From: Rhodococcus sp. H36-A4
GTDB taxonomy: Bacteria; Actinomycetota; Actinomycetes; Mycobacteriales; Mycobacteriaceae
Direction: 5' to 3'
Assembly: GCF_027158005.1 (NCBI RefSeq)
Contig: NZ_JAPVLQ010000002.1
Coordinates: 124,001 to 188,000 of the forward strand
Length of the DNA: 64,000 bases
The notes beneath the pieces are model-generated. The model saw only the letters and a program-made list of their open reading frames with translations. It searched no databases and had not been told where the DNA came from. Both the position numbers and the translations under genes were made by a program. Positions 34,242-42,534 of this stretch are shown one piece after another. Each line of letters opens with the position of its first letter. The stretch's first letter is position 1.

Positions 34242-36374
34242 ATGAGCAACCACATGAACCCCGACACTGCACATCCGCCTCAGCCGGATTCGGCGCATTC
34301 CGGCCAAGATGACATGGCAGGGCACGACATGTCCGGACACGCGGGGCATGCCGAACATGGCGATCACGCCGGCCAGTTCCGTCGCCTGTTCGTCATCATG
34401 GTGTTCTTCGCCGTGCCGGTCGTGTTCGCGTCGAACATGTTCGCGATGCTCGTTGGCTATTCGCTACCCGACGCAGCGTGGATCGCCTGGATCTCACCAG
34501 TACTGGGCACCATCATGTATCTCTGGGGCGGATCACCGTTCCTGACCGGCGCGGTCAGCGAGATACGTTCACGGCAACCAGGAATGATGCTTCTCATCGC
34601 GCTGGCGATCACAGTCGCATTTTTGGCATCGATGGGTTCGAGTATCGGCATACTCGACCACCAACTCGACTTCTGGTGGGAACTGGCGCTGCTGATCGTG
34701 ATCATGCTGCTCGGCCACTGGATCGAGATGCGGTCACTTGCGCAGACCACTTCGGCTTTGGACTCACTGGCAGCGCTTCTTCCCGACACCGCCGAACGCA
34801 TCGAGGATGGCGAGGTCGTCTCGGTGACGCCGGACGACTTACGCGTCGACGACGTCGTCGTCGTCCGCCCAGGTGGGCGGGTGCCTGCCGATGGCACCAT
34901 CGCCTCCGGGACCGCGAGCATGGACGAATCGATGGTCACCGGCGAATCGCGCACTGTCCGTCGCAGCGACGGTGACCACGTCGTCGCCGGGACCGTCGCC
35001 ACCGATTCCGGCGTCCGCATCCAGGTCACCGCCATCGGCGAGGACACCGCCCTCGCCGGCATCGGACGCCTTGTCGCCGACGCGCAGAATTCGTCGTCGC
35101 GGGCCCAGCGCATCGCCGATACCGCCTCGGGCTGGTTGTTCTGGTTCGCGCTGGGAGCCGCGGCCATCACCGCGGGAGTGTGGACACTGTTCGGGCTGCC
35201 CGACGACGCCGTCATCCGGACGATCACCGTCCTGGTCATCGCCTGTCCACACGCCCTCGGGTTGGCGATCCCCCTGGTGGTGTCCATCGCCACCGAACGA
35301 GCCGCCCGCAGCGGTGTCCTGATCAAGGACCGGTTGGCGCTGGAAACCATGCGGACGGTGAATACCGTGGTTTTCGACAAAACAGGAACGCTGACCAAAG
35401 GTGAGCCCACCGTCATTGCGATCGAGGTGACCGGGGGCCACACCGCCGAAGAAGTCCTAGCTTCGGCCGCGGCCGCCGAAACCGATTCCGAGCATCCTCT
35501 CGCCCGCGCCATCGTCGAAGCCGCACGTCACCGCGGCCTGACGGTACCGACCGCTACCGAATTTCGGTCGTCCCCGGCGGTCGGAGTATCGGCCGATGTC
35601 GACGGAACTCGGATCCACGTCGGTGGCCCGGGCCTGCTCGAACAGGAGCACGCCCGCGAACTTGCCGTCGCCGACCGCTGGGGCGACGACGGGGCGATCA
35701 TCCTGCACGTCCTCGCAGAAAGCGAGGTCATCGGGGCGTTGAAGCTCGCCGACGAGATCCGACCGGAATCACGCTCGGCGATCGAAGAACTTCATGGCCG
35801 CAACATCGAGGTCGTCATGATCACCGGTGACGCCGATGCCGTCGCGAAGTCCGTCGCCATCGAACTCGGTATCGACCGCTATTTCGCCGGAGTAAAACCA
35901 GAGGACAAGTCCCATCACGTCGCCGACTTGCAACGAGAAGGACGCACAGTGGCGATGGTCGGCGACGGCGTCAACGACGCTCCGGCGCTTGCGCAGGCCG
36001 ACGTCGGGATCGCGATCGGCGCGGGCACCGACGTCGCCATCGCGTCGGCGGGAGTGATCCTGGCCAGCGACGACCCCCGATCGGTGCTTTCGGTGATCGA
36101 GCTTTCGCGTGCCTCGTATCGGAAGATGAAGCAAAACCTGTGGTGGGCAGCGGGATACAACCTCATCTCCGTGCCGCTCGCGGCAGGAGTACTGGCACCG
36201 ATCGGGTTCGTGCTGCCGATGTCGGTCGGGGCCATCTTGATGTCATTGTCGACGGTCATCGTCGCCGCCAATGCGCAGCTGTTGCGTCGACTCGATCTCA
36301 CCCCTGACAGCATCGTCGGCTACGAGCATCCGAATGATGTGGCCCAAGAGAATCAACCGGCACTGAAGAGCTGA
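34242..36374 (+). CDS. copB: P1B-type copper ATPase with CPH motif (CopB-like)
   Basis: Product of 710 residues. It starts with a His/Met-rich metal-binding region (HDMSGHAGHAEHGDHAG, within the first 45 residues) instead of a CxxC domain. The membrane metal motif is CPH (Cys335-Pro-His337) rather than CPC, which defines the P1B-3 (CopB) group that handles Cu(II) or Cu(I). The A-domain TGES, the phosphorylated DKTGT (Asp379), the HP motif EHPLARA and the hinge GDGVNDAP are intact. It likely exports copper. It is preceded by a CsoR-like operator. Confidence 0.93.
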   Translation: MSNHMNPDTAHPPQPDSAHSGQDDMAGHDMSGHAGHAEHGDHAGQFRRLFVIMVFFAVPVVFASNMFAMLVGYSLPDAAWIAWISPVLGTIMYLWGGSPFLTGAVSEIRSRQPGMMLLIALAITVAFLASMGSSIGILDHQLDFWWELALLIVIMLLGHWIEMRSLAQTTSALDSLAALLPDTAERIEDGEVVSVTPDDLRVDDVVVVRPGGRVPADGTIASGTASMDESMVTGESRTVRRSDGDHVVAGTVATDSGVRIQVTAIGEDTALAGIGRLVADAQNSSSRAQRIADTASGWLFWFALGAAAITAGVWTLFGLPDDAVIRTITVLVIACPHALGLAIPLVVSIATERAARSGVLIKDRLALETMRTVNTVVFDKTGTLTKGEPTVIAIEVTGGHTAEEVLASAAAAETDSEHPLARAIVEAARHRGLTVPTATEFRSSPAVGVSADVDGTRIHVGGPGLLEQEHARELAVADRWGDDGAIILHVLAESEVIGALKLADEIRPESRSAIEELHGRNIEVVMITGDADAVAKSVAIELGIDRYFAGVKPEDKSHHVADLQREGRTVAMVGDGVNDAPALAQADVGIAIGAGTDVAIASAGVILASDDPRSVLSVIELSRASYRKMKQNLWWAAGYNLISVPLAAGVLAPIGFVLPMSVGAILMSLSTVIVAANAQLLRRLDLTPDSIVGYEHPNDVAQENQPALKS

Positions 36375-36397
36375 GCCCGAGTCGAACGTTGGAACGA

Positions 36398-36433
36398 CCG
36401 AGGGCCGCCCCCCACGAGGAGTGCGGCCTTCGG
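36398..36433. terminator. Bidirectional terminator between copB and the DUF305 gene
   Basis: CCGAGGGCCGC (36398-36408) pairs with GCGGCCTTCGG (36423-36433) over 11 bp with one G-U pair. It lies between two convergent genes. No long T-run follows, so strength is uncertain. Confidence 0.65.
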
Positions 36434-36444
36434 TGTGGAACAGG

Positions 36445-37086
36445 TCAGCCCAAGAGCTGGCGCATCGTGTCGATCTCCTCCTGCTGAGAAGTGACGATCA
36501 TGCGCGACATCGCCTGAGCCTCGAGATTGGAACCCTGTTCGATCTCGACATTCGCCATGTCGATAGCACCGGTGTGGTGGGCAATCATCATCGTCAACCA
36601 CTGGCGGTCGAACTCGGGTCCCGAGGACGCCATCAACGAGTCCATCTCCTGATCGGTCATCATGCCGCTGCCCGAGCCGTGGTTCATACCGCCCATACCG
36701 CCCATCTCCCCCAAGTCAGCGGAAGGGGCAGGCTGGCCCCACTCGGAGAGCCACGCGGTCATCTGGTCCATCTCCGGCTGCTGCGCGGCTTCGATCGCCG
36801 ACGCCAATGCCAGGACATCTGGATTCTCGGTCCGCCCGGTTGCCATCTCGGACATCTCGACGGCTTGTGCGTGATGCGGGTACATCATCTGCGCGAACAT
36901 CACGTCGGCATTGTTGAACTGCGCCGACGCATCCGTTGAGGACGAAGTGGACTGCGACGAGTTCATCGAGTGCCCGTCCATCATCTGCCCGTTCATCGGA
37001 GTGTTCGAAGAGTCGTCGCTGCAGCCTGCGAGGAAAATAACGCCTGCCGAGGCAGCCGCGAGTGCAGCAAGTACTGGAGTACGCAT
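36445..37086 (-). CDS. DUF305 copper-region lipoprotein
   Basis: Product of 213 residues. The signal peptide ends in a lipobox LAGC, so it is membrane anchored as lipoprotein. A Met/Ser/His-rich linker follows (NGQMMDGHSMNSS). The DUF305 helical domain has two half repeats, each with a His-His pair: FAQMMYPHHAQAVEMSEMA and LTMMIAHHTGAIDMANVE, with many Met. Such Met/His-rich DUF305 proteins are usually found in copper or silver loci. It lies 85 bases after the DUF6153 gene on the same strand behind the CsoR-like site, so it is probably induced by copper. Confidence 0.88.
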   Translation of the reverse strand: MRTPVLAALAAASAGVIFLAGCSDDSSNTPMNGQMMDGHSMNSSQSTSSSTDASAQFNNADVMFAQMMYPHHAQAVEMSEMATGRTENPDVLALASAIEAAQQPEMDQMTAWLSEWGQPAPSADLGEMGGMGGMNHGSGSGMMTDQEMDSLMASSGPEFDRQWLTMMIAHHTGAIDMANVEIEQGSNLEAQAMSRMIVTSQQEEIDTMRQLLG

Positions 37087-37171
37087 GTGAATTCCTTACG
37101 AGAGTGATCTTTTACGGAGTTCGGATACAAAAAGCGATCCGCCGAGATGCAGGAGCATTTCGGGCTCCCCG

Positions 37172-37585
37172 TCACACTCGCAAGGTCACCGATTTGTCCA
37201 ACTCCGAGAGAACCCACGGCGGCGCACGTTCCAACGCGGAGGCAGTGCGCCCGCCGACGATGTCCACCGTTCGTGGTGAAAGGTCGAAGTCGATGCTGGT
37301 GGTCGGCACCGTCAGAGCAGGCCACGACGTCGTCGTGCCCGTGCACGGATGCATCATCGAATGTGCAGACGGGCAGTCGTGCTCCCCGAACGCGACAGGC
37401 CCCGAAGCGTCGAGTCGATACTCCGACGCCATCGCAGAATCGCCGCCGCCCATCGACGACATCGACGACATCGACGACATCGGTGTCACCGAGTGCATGA
37501 GCAACACCCCGAAAATGGTGAATGCAATCAACAACCCGGTAGCCGAGGCTGTACCTCGTCGACTGCCGCGGATAACTGAGTGCAT
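37172..37585 (-). CDS. DUF6153-type membrane protein of copper operon
   Basis: Product of 137 residues from ATG 37585; the frame extends further upstream but the CsoR-like operator lies 20 bases before this ATG. One membrane helix (ATGLLIAFTIFGVLLMHSV) is followed by a Met/Ser-rich stretch, a CPSAHSMMHPC segment able to bind copper, and a C-terminal extracytoplasmic part. It is the first gene before the DUF305 lipoprotein. The name reflects my recollection of similar short His/Met proteins in actinobacterial copper loci. Confidence 0.7.
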   Translation of the reverse strand: MHSVIRGSRRGTASATGLLIAFTIFGVLLMHSVTPMSSMSSMSSMGGGDSAMASEYRLDASGPVAFGEHDCPSAHSMMHPCTGTTTSWPALTVPTTSIDFDLSPRTVDIVGGRTASALERAPPWVLSELDKSVTLRV

Positions 37586-37604
37586 GCAACCGACGTTACC
37601 AGCC

Positions 37605-37620
37605 ATACCCCCGGGGGGTA
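37605..37620. promoter_or_regulatory. CsoR-like copper operator, DUF6153-DUF305 operon
   Basis: ATACCCCCGGGGGGTA at 37605-37620, a perfect G/C-tract palindrome core, 20 bp upstream of the DUF6153 start. It closely resembles the sites at 34190 and 44909. Confidence 0.75.
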
Positions 37621-37626
37621 AAAGTG

Positions 37627-38106
37627 TCATTGCCGCCGTGGGGGCAACTCGATCTCGTCTCGATAGCGCCGCGAGGCCGCGATGATCTTCGTTATTCCAT
37701 CCAGGACCCGAAGTATCTCCTCTTCCCCCACCGCCTGCCCGACGGCGTCGGCCCACGCATGTTGATCGTCGCGTAGCGCCGTCAGGGTGGTCCGCCCTGC
37801 TGGTGTGGGCCGAAGCAATTTGGCGCGTCGATGCTTGGGGTTCTCGAGGTACTCCGCCCATCCCTTGCCCACCAGGATGTCCGCCGTGCGCTGCACGCTC
37901 TGCCGCGCAAGACCGAGGCCGACGCGTCGAGCGATCTCGGCTACTGCCAGCGGCTCCTCCAGCGTGGCACCGAGTACTTGCCACCACGCAGGAGTCAGGC
38001 CCGCTGGTTCGGCTATCTGCCGCGCCGCCGCGAGAAATTCACCATTGAGTTCGAATGCAGGAAGTACGACGGAGGTCAGCGCATCACCGGCTGGTGAACG
38101 GTTCAT
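37627..38106 (-). CDS. MarR-family regulator
   Basis: Product of 159 residues with a winged helix: AGLTPAWWQVLGATLEEPLAVAEIARRVGLGLARQSVQRTADILVGKGWAEYLENPKHRRAKLLRPTPAGR. The start (38106) overlaps the DJ-1 gene stop by four bases, so it is the second gene of a two-gene operon. Paired TGACAG-N4-CTGTCA-type operators at the promoter of the operon suggest self-repression. Confidence 0.88.
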   Translation of the reverse strand: MNRSPAGDALTSVVLPAFELNGEFLAAARQIAEPAGLTPAWWQVLGATLEEPLAVAEIARRVGLGLARQSVQRTADILVGKGWAEYLENPKHRRAKLLRPTPAGRTTLTALRDDQHAWADAVGQAVGEEEILRVLDGITKIIAASRRYRDEIELPPRRQ

Positions 38107-38708
38107 CCGGCGACCAACTGGTCGTAGAACTTGCGCTCCCCGGTGGAGTACAGCCCGTACCAGGCCTCGATGATCGGCTGCGGGAAGAGTTCGAGTACCT
38201 CGAACATTGCTTTCGTGAACTGCAATGCAGCCGTGCCGGGTGCGGTCACCAGGGAGCGATCGGACACCACCCGTGCATCGCGATAGTGCTCACTACCGGT
38301 GTATTCGGCTGCACCGGAGATGAATTCGAGTGCATTGCTGGTGTGTGGGCGAGCATTCAGCAGTCCGGTGCGCGCAAGCCCGAGCGTGGCACCACAGATG
38401 GCACCGACGGGTACTACGCGATCGATCGCCGTCCGAGCGAGCTCGAGCACCGCGGCGTGCCCCTCACCCCACGTGTCGCCGCCGGGGAGGACTAGCGCCG
38501 CGAGCGATCCGACGTCGAGATCGGCGACGTCGCCGTCGGGAAGAACACGAATGCCACCGGCGGTGGTGACCTTGCCGCCGCCGTCGGAGACAACCTTCAG
38601 CTCGTACCGAGAGTTGCCTTGTTGCCGCGCCATGGCGATGCCTGCCACGAGGTATCCGTATTCCCAGTCCGCCATGGTGTCGAGTGCGTAGAGAGCAATG
38701 GTCTTCAT
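38103..38708 (-). CDS. DJ-1/PfpI-family protein
   Basis: Product of 201 residues; ATG 38708 is chosen because of the GGAGG site nearby. It has the DJ-1/PfpI glutamine-amidotransferase-like fold with the nucleophile elbow PVGAICGATLGLAR, where Cys is in the ICGAT context, and the VLPGGDTWGEGH motif. Such proteins act as proteases, glyoxalases or redox chaperones; no way to say which here. It is operonic with the MarR gene downstream. Confidence 0.85.
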   Translation of the reverse strand: MKTIALYALDTMADWEYGYLVAGIAMARQQGNSRYELKVVSDGGGKVTTAGGIRVLPDGDVADLDVGSLAALVLPGGDTWGEGHAAVLELARTAIDRVVPVGAICGATLGLARTGLLNARPHTSNALEFISGAAEYTGSEHYRDARVVSDRSLVTAPGTAALQFTKAMFEVLELFPQPIIEAWYGLYSTGERKFYDQLVAG

Positions 38709-38723
38709 CGGAACCTCCATAGT

Positions 38724-38766
38724 TGACAGGATGCTGTCACTGTAGCAATCGACAGAACCCTGTCAA
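38724..38766 (-). promoter_or_regulatory. Sigma-A promoter with two MarR operators
   Basis: Read on the minus strand, -35 TTGACA (38766-38761) and -10 TACAGT (38744-38739) are 16 bp apart. Two dyads, GACAG-N4-CTGTC at 38751-38764 and TGACAG-N4-CTGTCA at 38724-38739, overlap the -35 side and the start region. The MarR protein of the same operon is the likely ligand. Confidence 0.75.
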
Positions 38767-38876
38767 GATGCGCGGCAGGTACGCGTTCGGTCCGAATGCG
38801 TAGGAGAAGTGTCGCTCCGTCGCAATGTGGGCACAATAGAGTCGATACACGAAACCAGCACGGAAAGCGGGTACCC

Positions 38877-39893
38877 ATGGCAGCCCTCGATGCACTACGC
38901 GGCCGCTGGCCGAAAAGCTTGCCCCTGCAGCCATTGCCTGCGGAAGCGTGGGCCAAACAGGAACCGACGTGGAAGGGTGCGAATCCGCAGGTCATCGAGT
39001 CCGCGCTCAAACGCGCGAAGATGCGGCCGTCGGGGAACTGGTTCGTCTTCGCCGCGAGCCGCGACATCCCGAAGGACAAGCCGTTCGGGCGGCACATCGG
39101 TGGCACCGAACTGGTGGCCTGGCGCGACGAGAAGCAAGGAATCCACATCGCCCCCGGAGTGTGCCCACACCTCGGTGCGCCGCTCGACAAGGCCAAGATC
39201 GAATGCGACACCCTCATCTGTCTGTGGCACGGTATGCCGCTCGGCCCCAAGGGACGCCCCGGATGGAAGCCGCTACCCGCCTTCGACGACGGCATTCTCG
39301 TCTGGGTCCGGATGGACGAACTCGGTGGTGAAGAGCCGACCGAAGTGCCGATCGTCCCGATCCGACCACCCGCCGCAAACTCCGTCGATGCGGTCGTGAC
39401 GGTGACCGGCATCTGCGAACCGGACGATATCGTCGCCAATCGCCTCGATCCGTGGCACGGAGCCTGGTTCCATCCGTACTCGTTCGCACGACTGAAGGTG
39501 GTCGACGCACCCACCGACGTCGATGTCCCCGAAAAGGACGATCGGTTCCTGGTCGACGTGACATTCCGCGTCAGCCGAGGAGTCGGCGTACCGGTCCGTG
39601 TCGAATTCGTCTGCCCAGGTCCACGCACCATCGTGATGCGCATTCTCGAAGGCGAGGGCATCGGAAGCGTCGTCGAGACGCATGCGACTCCACTGGGCCC
39701 CGGGCCGGACGGCAAGCCACGGACAGCCGTCATCGAGGTCACCGTCGCCAGCTCCGAGCGTCCGGGATTCAAGATGGCACGCAAGGTCGCACCGCTGCTT
39801 CGTCCCGCCATGGGATGGACTGCTGAGCGACTGTGGAAAGACGACCTCGACTACGCCGAGCGAAGGTACGAATTGCGTTCACGCGGCATGTGA
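38877..39893 (+). CDS. Rieske-domain protein (DUF5914), carotenoid-locus type
   Basis: Product of 338 residues. The Rieske 2Fe-2S ligands are visible as C-P-H (APGVCPHLGAPLDK) and C-x-x-H (LICLWHGM) near residues 99 and 118. A C-terminal DUF5914-type domain has EPDDIVANRLDPWHGAWFHPYSFARLKVV. Proteins of this type sit beside carotenoid genes in actinobacteria and are thought to oxidise carotenoid rings. Start ATG 38877 follows a GGAAAG ribosome-binding site. It is convergent with a CrtU-like gene, which supports a pigment role. Confidence 0.7.
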   Translation: MAALDALRGRWPKSLPLQPLPAEAWAKQEPTWKGANPQVIESALKRAKMRPSGNWFVFAASRDIPKDKPFGRHIGGTELVAWRDEKQGIHIAPGVCPHLGAPLDKAKIECDTLICLWHGMPLGPKGRPGWKPLPAFDDGILVWVRMDELGGEEPTEVPIVPIRPPAANSVDAVVTVTGICEPDDIVANRLDPWHGAWFHPYSFARLKVVDAPTDVDVPEKDDRFLVDVTFRVSRGVGVPVRVEFVCPGPRTIVMRILEGEGIGSVVETHATPLGPGPDGKPRTAVIEVTVASSERPGFKMARKVAPLLRPAMGWTAERLWKDDLDYAERRYELRSRGM

Positions 39894-39905
39894 AAAAACC
39901 AACCT

Positions 39906-39937
39906 GTCGATCCCCCCCGATACGCGGGGGGATCGAC
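39906..39937. terminator. Intrinsic terminator between Rieske and CrtU-like genes
   Basis: GTCGATCCCCCC (39906-39917) pairs perfectly over 12 bp with GGGGGGATCGAC (39926-39937). On the minus strand a T-run follows a few bases later (plus-strand AAAAAA), so it can end transcription from the right-hand operon, and possibly from the left. Confidence 0.8.
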
Positions 39938-39941
39938 GCGG

Positions 39942-41453
39942 TCAGCGCTTGGTGAGCCGAGCCAGCTTGTCGAACACTCGAAAGCGTCCGCGCGTCGGGA
40001 CCGTATAGATCGGGTGCCCGGCGATGCCCCAGCCCGAGAGCAGAGTGTTCGCCGCATGCAACCCCGTTGTCGCGGCACGTTCCATCAGAGCGACCGGCAG
40101 ATCGATCCTGATGCCGTCCCCTGCTAGCACGACGCCCGGTTCCGGGGTGCGCACGGTGGGCCGATTGGCGAACTGACCGAGGCCGAACAACGGGCAATCA
40201 TTGCGCCATTCGGTGCGCTCGGATACCACTGTGGCCGAAGCGGTTTCAGGGTAAATCTCATGCATCCGCGCCATCAACTGCGCGCGCGTGTCCTCTTCGG
40301 AGTCGACGGCGGCATACGCGTGCAGTTCGACAACCGATCCGCCGGTGCGAGCGGCCCACTCCGCCGCCTCGTCCTCGAACCGCTCGAGCACGCTGATGTT
40401 GTCGATCGGCGGCATTCCGCCGGTTCCGATGAAGGCCGGGCGATCGGCATTCACCGGCTTGTCGAGCCACACTCGATGCACCAGAAACGGCGGCGTATTT
40501 TCCAGTGCCTCAATGCGTTTACGCCACTCCGACGTCCCGAGATCCGGCGAGTTCTTCACCACGTTCTGCAAGCCGGCGATATCGGCGGCAAGCACCACGG
40601 CGTCGACCTCACCCACCCCGACTACGTCGTATGCGCGTTCGCGGCCCCGGGCGATACCCTCACACGCGGTGCCCACCCTGATATCGACGCCCAAGCCTAG
40701 TAAGTACTCTCCCAACGGATTCCACAGCGCCTGCGGATACGGTCCCCGAGGCACGTCGAAGATCAGCCCCTCCGACGAGCCGAGGAAATAGATGTGGAAC
40801 ATCATGGCCAGCTCGGCCGCGGACATATCCTCGGGATCGGCGAAGAAGCTCCGCGAGAAAACCCCGAACGCCAAGTGTCGCGCGGCCTCGGGGAAGTTGA
40901 TGTTGCGCAGAAACTCCGCCGCCGGGGTCGTGTCGAGCTGCTCGAACGTCTCCGGGACACTGACATTCATCAGCGGTAGCGCCGCTACACCCTTGAGCGA
41001 GAACAACTCTCGCATTCGGAAAGTAGGACTCCGAGCGACGAACGCGAACGCATTCAACGGCGGCGTCTGCGGCAGACCCTTGAAGCCGTCGATTCGGCCA
41101 TCGCCGTCGATCAGCGGATAGTCCTCGACCGGACGTAGCCGTCGCAGGCCCGGATCACTGCGCTCCATCAGATTTCGAAGGTTGTAGTACTGCCGGAAGA
41201 ACGCGTGGAAACCGCGGCTCATCGTCACAGGAGTGCCGTCGTCGAGCGTGGTATCCCACCCCCCGACGCGACCGCCCAGGTAGTTCTCACGTTCGAGCAC
41301 GGTCACCTCGACACCGCGCTCCGCCAATGCCGTTGCCGCACTGAGGCCGGCGATCCCGCCACCGACAACGACGACGCGCGGCACACGGGTCAGCGAACCG
41401 GCATCCGGAAACCCGGCAGGAGCGGGATGTTCGACGCGTCGACTATCGGTCAC
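39942..41453 (-). CDS. crtU: FAD-dependent carotenoid desaturase/methylase, CrtU-like
   Basis: Product of 503 residues. The Rossmann motif is VVVVGGGIAGLSAATALAERGVEVTVLERENYLGGRVGGW. A MSRGFHAFFRQYYNLRNLMERSDP block and the C-terminal PGVVLAGDGIRIDLPVALMERAATTGLHAANTLL motif follow. These match the phytoene-desaturase superfamily and, in detail, CrtU (beta-carotene desaturase/methyltransferase of isorenieratene synthesis). GTG start overlaps the methyltransferase stop. With the methyltransferase and Rieske genes, a role in aromatic carotenoid or a related quinone-ring pathway is plausible. A generic squalene or phytoene-type amine oxidase is an alternative. Confidence 0.65.
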   Translation of the reverse strand: MTDSRRVEHPAPAGFPDAGSLTRVPRVVVVGGGIAGLSAATALAERGVEVTVLERENYLGGRVGGWDTTLDDGTPVTMSRGFHAFFRQYYNLRNLMERSDPGLRRLRPVEDYPLIDGDGRIDGFKGLPQTPPLNAFAFVARSPTFRMRELFSLKGVAALPLMNVSVPETFEQLDTTPAAEFLRNINFPEAARHLAFGVFSRSFFADPEDMSAAELAMMFHIYFLGSSEGLIFDVPRGPYPQALWNPLGEYLLGLGVDIRVGTACEGIARGRERAYDVVGVGEVDAVVLAADIAGLQNVVKNSPDLGTSEWRKRIEALENTPPFLVHRVWLDKPVNADRPAFIGTGGMPPIDNISVLERFEDEAAEWAARTGGSVVELHAYAAVDSEEDTRAQLMARMHEIYPETASATVVSERTEWRNDCPLFGLGQFANRPTVRTPEPGVVLAGDGIRIDLPVALMERAATTGLHAANTLLSGWGIAGHPIYTVPTRGRFRVFDKLARLTKR

Positions 41454-42214
41454 AGTGTCTCCATCGGGCGGGCTCCGAGAAAGGTGTGTACGACACCGTT
41501 CTGCCAGCCCGTCATAGTCTCGGTAGCCAAGGAAGTGAAACCTGCACGCTGCATACGCCTGGCGAACTCTCCAGCACCGTCGAACGTCACCACACTGCGC
41601 CACAGATGCTGGTACAAGGTCGTGTTACGGGTGGCCAAGTAACCGAGCGGAATGATAACCGCCCAACACACGAACGTCCACAGCACCTGTGCACGAATGG
41701 AATCCTTGACCGAATACTCGTGAAAAGCGATGCTCCCACCGGGCTCGAGCAACGACATCAGAGACTTCAACTCCGTATCAGGATCGTCGACGTTCCTGAT
41801 CAGGTACGCAGCGAGAATGCCGTCGAACGGGCCATCGACCCCATTGACATTGAGATCCTCGACGCGGCTGTGCACGAACGTCACGTTCGACGGCCACGAC
41901 TTCGAGCGCGCCACCTCGAGCATCTCCGCCGACGCATCGGCAGCAACGATCTGCGCGTGCGGAGCCGCCTTCAACAATGCCGCCGTCGACGCACCCGTGC
42001 CGCAGCCGATATCGAGCAAGCGAAGCCCATCACCGAGGCCAGGAAGGCGCAGCCGCTCCGCCGATTTCGCCAGATGATCGTGATAGCCGGGGTTCGCACC
42101 GACCAACCGGTCGTACGCCCGCGCCCCGACGTCGAAAGCCCCAGGCACCTCGTCGCGCGGCAAGCCCATACCCGTCACCCGCGTGCCACCCCATTCACGC
42201 CCGCCAACCTTCAC
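41450..42214 (-). CDS. Class I SAM-dependent methyltransferase (CrtT-like)
   Basis: Product of 254 residues with the SAM motif LRLLDIGCGTGASTAALLKAAPHAQIVAAD, then motif post II FDGILAAYLIRNVDDPDTELKSLMSLLEPGGSIAFHEYSV, and a hydrophobic membrane-type stretch (LWTFVCWAVIIPLGYLA). GTG start at 42214 overlaps the S4 gene stop (GTGA), and its own stop overlaps the CrtU-like gene start, so all three are coupled. In Streptomyces carotenoid loci a methyltransferase (CrtT) accompanies CrtU; the pairing here is the main support for that role. Confidence 0.75.
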   Translation of the reverse strand: MKVGGREWGGTRVTGMGLPRDEVPGAFDVGARAYDRLVGANPGYHDHLAKSAERLRLPGLGDGLRLLDIGCGTGASTAALLKAAPHAQIVAADASAEMLEVARSKSWPSNVTFVHSRVEDLNVNGVDGPFDGILAAYLIRNVDDPDTELKSLMSLLEPGGSIAFHEYSVKDSIRAQVLWTFVCWAVIIPLGYLATRNTTLYQHLWRSVVTFDGAGEFARRMQRAGFTSLATETMTGWQNGVVHTFLGARPMETL

Positions 42215-42444
42215 AGCGCCGACTCACTCACGACGCGAGCCGACGGGCCACCGTCGATCGAGACGACATCGCCCGGATGAAGTTGGCGACCACGTCGCAG
42301 ATCCACCTCACCATTGACGCTGACCTGCCCATCGGCGATGAAAGTCTTCGCCTCCGCCCCCGACTCGATCAGGTTCGCCAACTTGAGAAACTGCCCGAGC
42401 CTGATGGACTCGTCACGGATCGGAACATCTTGGGAGTCAGCCAT
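42211..42444 (-). CDS. Small S4-domain RNA-binding protein
   Basis: Product of 77 residues, ATG 42444. It is almost entirely one S4 domain: RDESIRLGQFLKLANLIESGAEAKTFIADGQVSVNGEVDLRRGRQLHPGDVVSI. Such stand-alone S4 proteins are ribosome- or tRNA-associated (YbcJ/RlbA type). It overlaps the methyltransferase start by four bases. A functional link to the pigment-like genes is not obvious. Confidence 0.85.
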   Translation of the reverse strand: MADSQDVPIRDESIRLGQFLKLANLIESGAEAKTFIADGQVSVNGEVDLRRGRQLHPGDVVSIDGGPSARVVSESAL

Positions 42445-42474
42445 GACTCCATCTTGGACTACACCGAGCAGATG

Positions 42475-42534
42475 GTCACTCCGCAGGCTCCGCTCCCGCC
42501 CATCCCGGGTCACTCCGCAGGCTCCGCTCCCGCC
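42475..42534. repeat. 26-bp direct repeat at the 3' end of copA
   Basis: The same 26 bases (beginning GTCACTCCGCAGG) occur at 42475-42500 and 42509-42534, 34 bp apart. The second copy contains the copA stop codon and last codons. The first looks like a duplicated copA tail lying outside the gene. Confidence 0.85.

Noticed and set aside
34457-35512. Minus-strand open frame of 351 codons
   Set aside because: Antisense to copB; no family motif and typical high-GC shadow composition.
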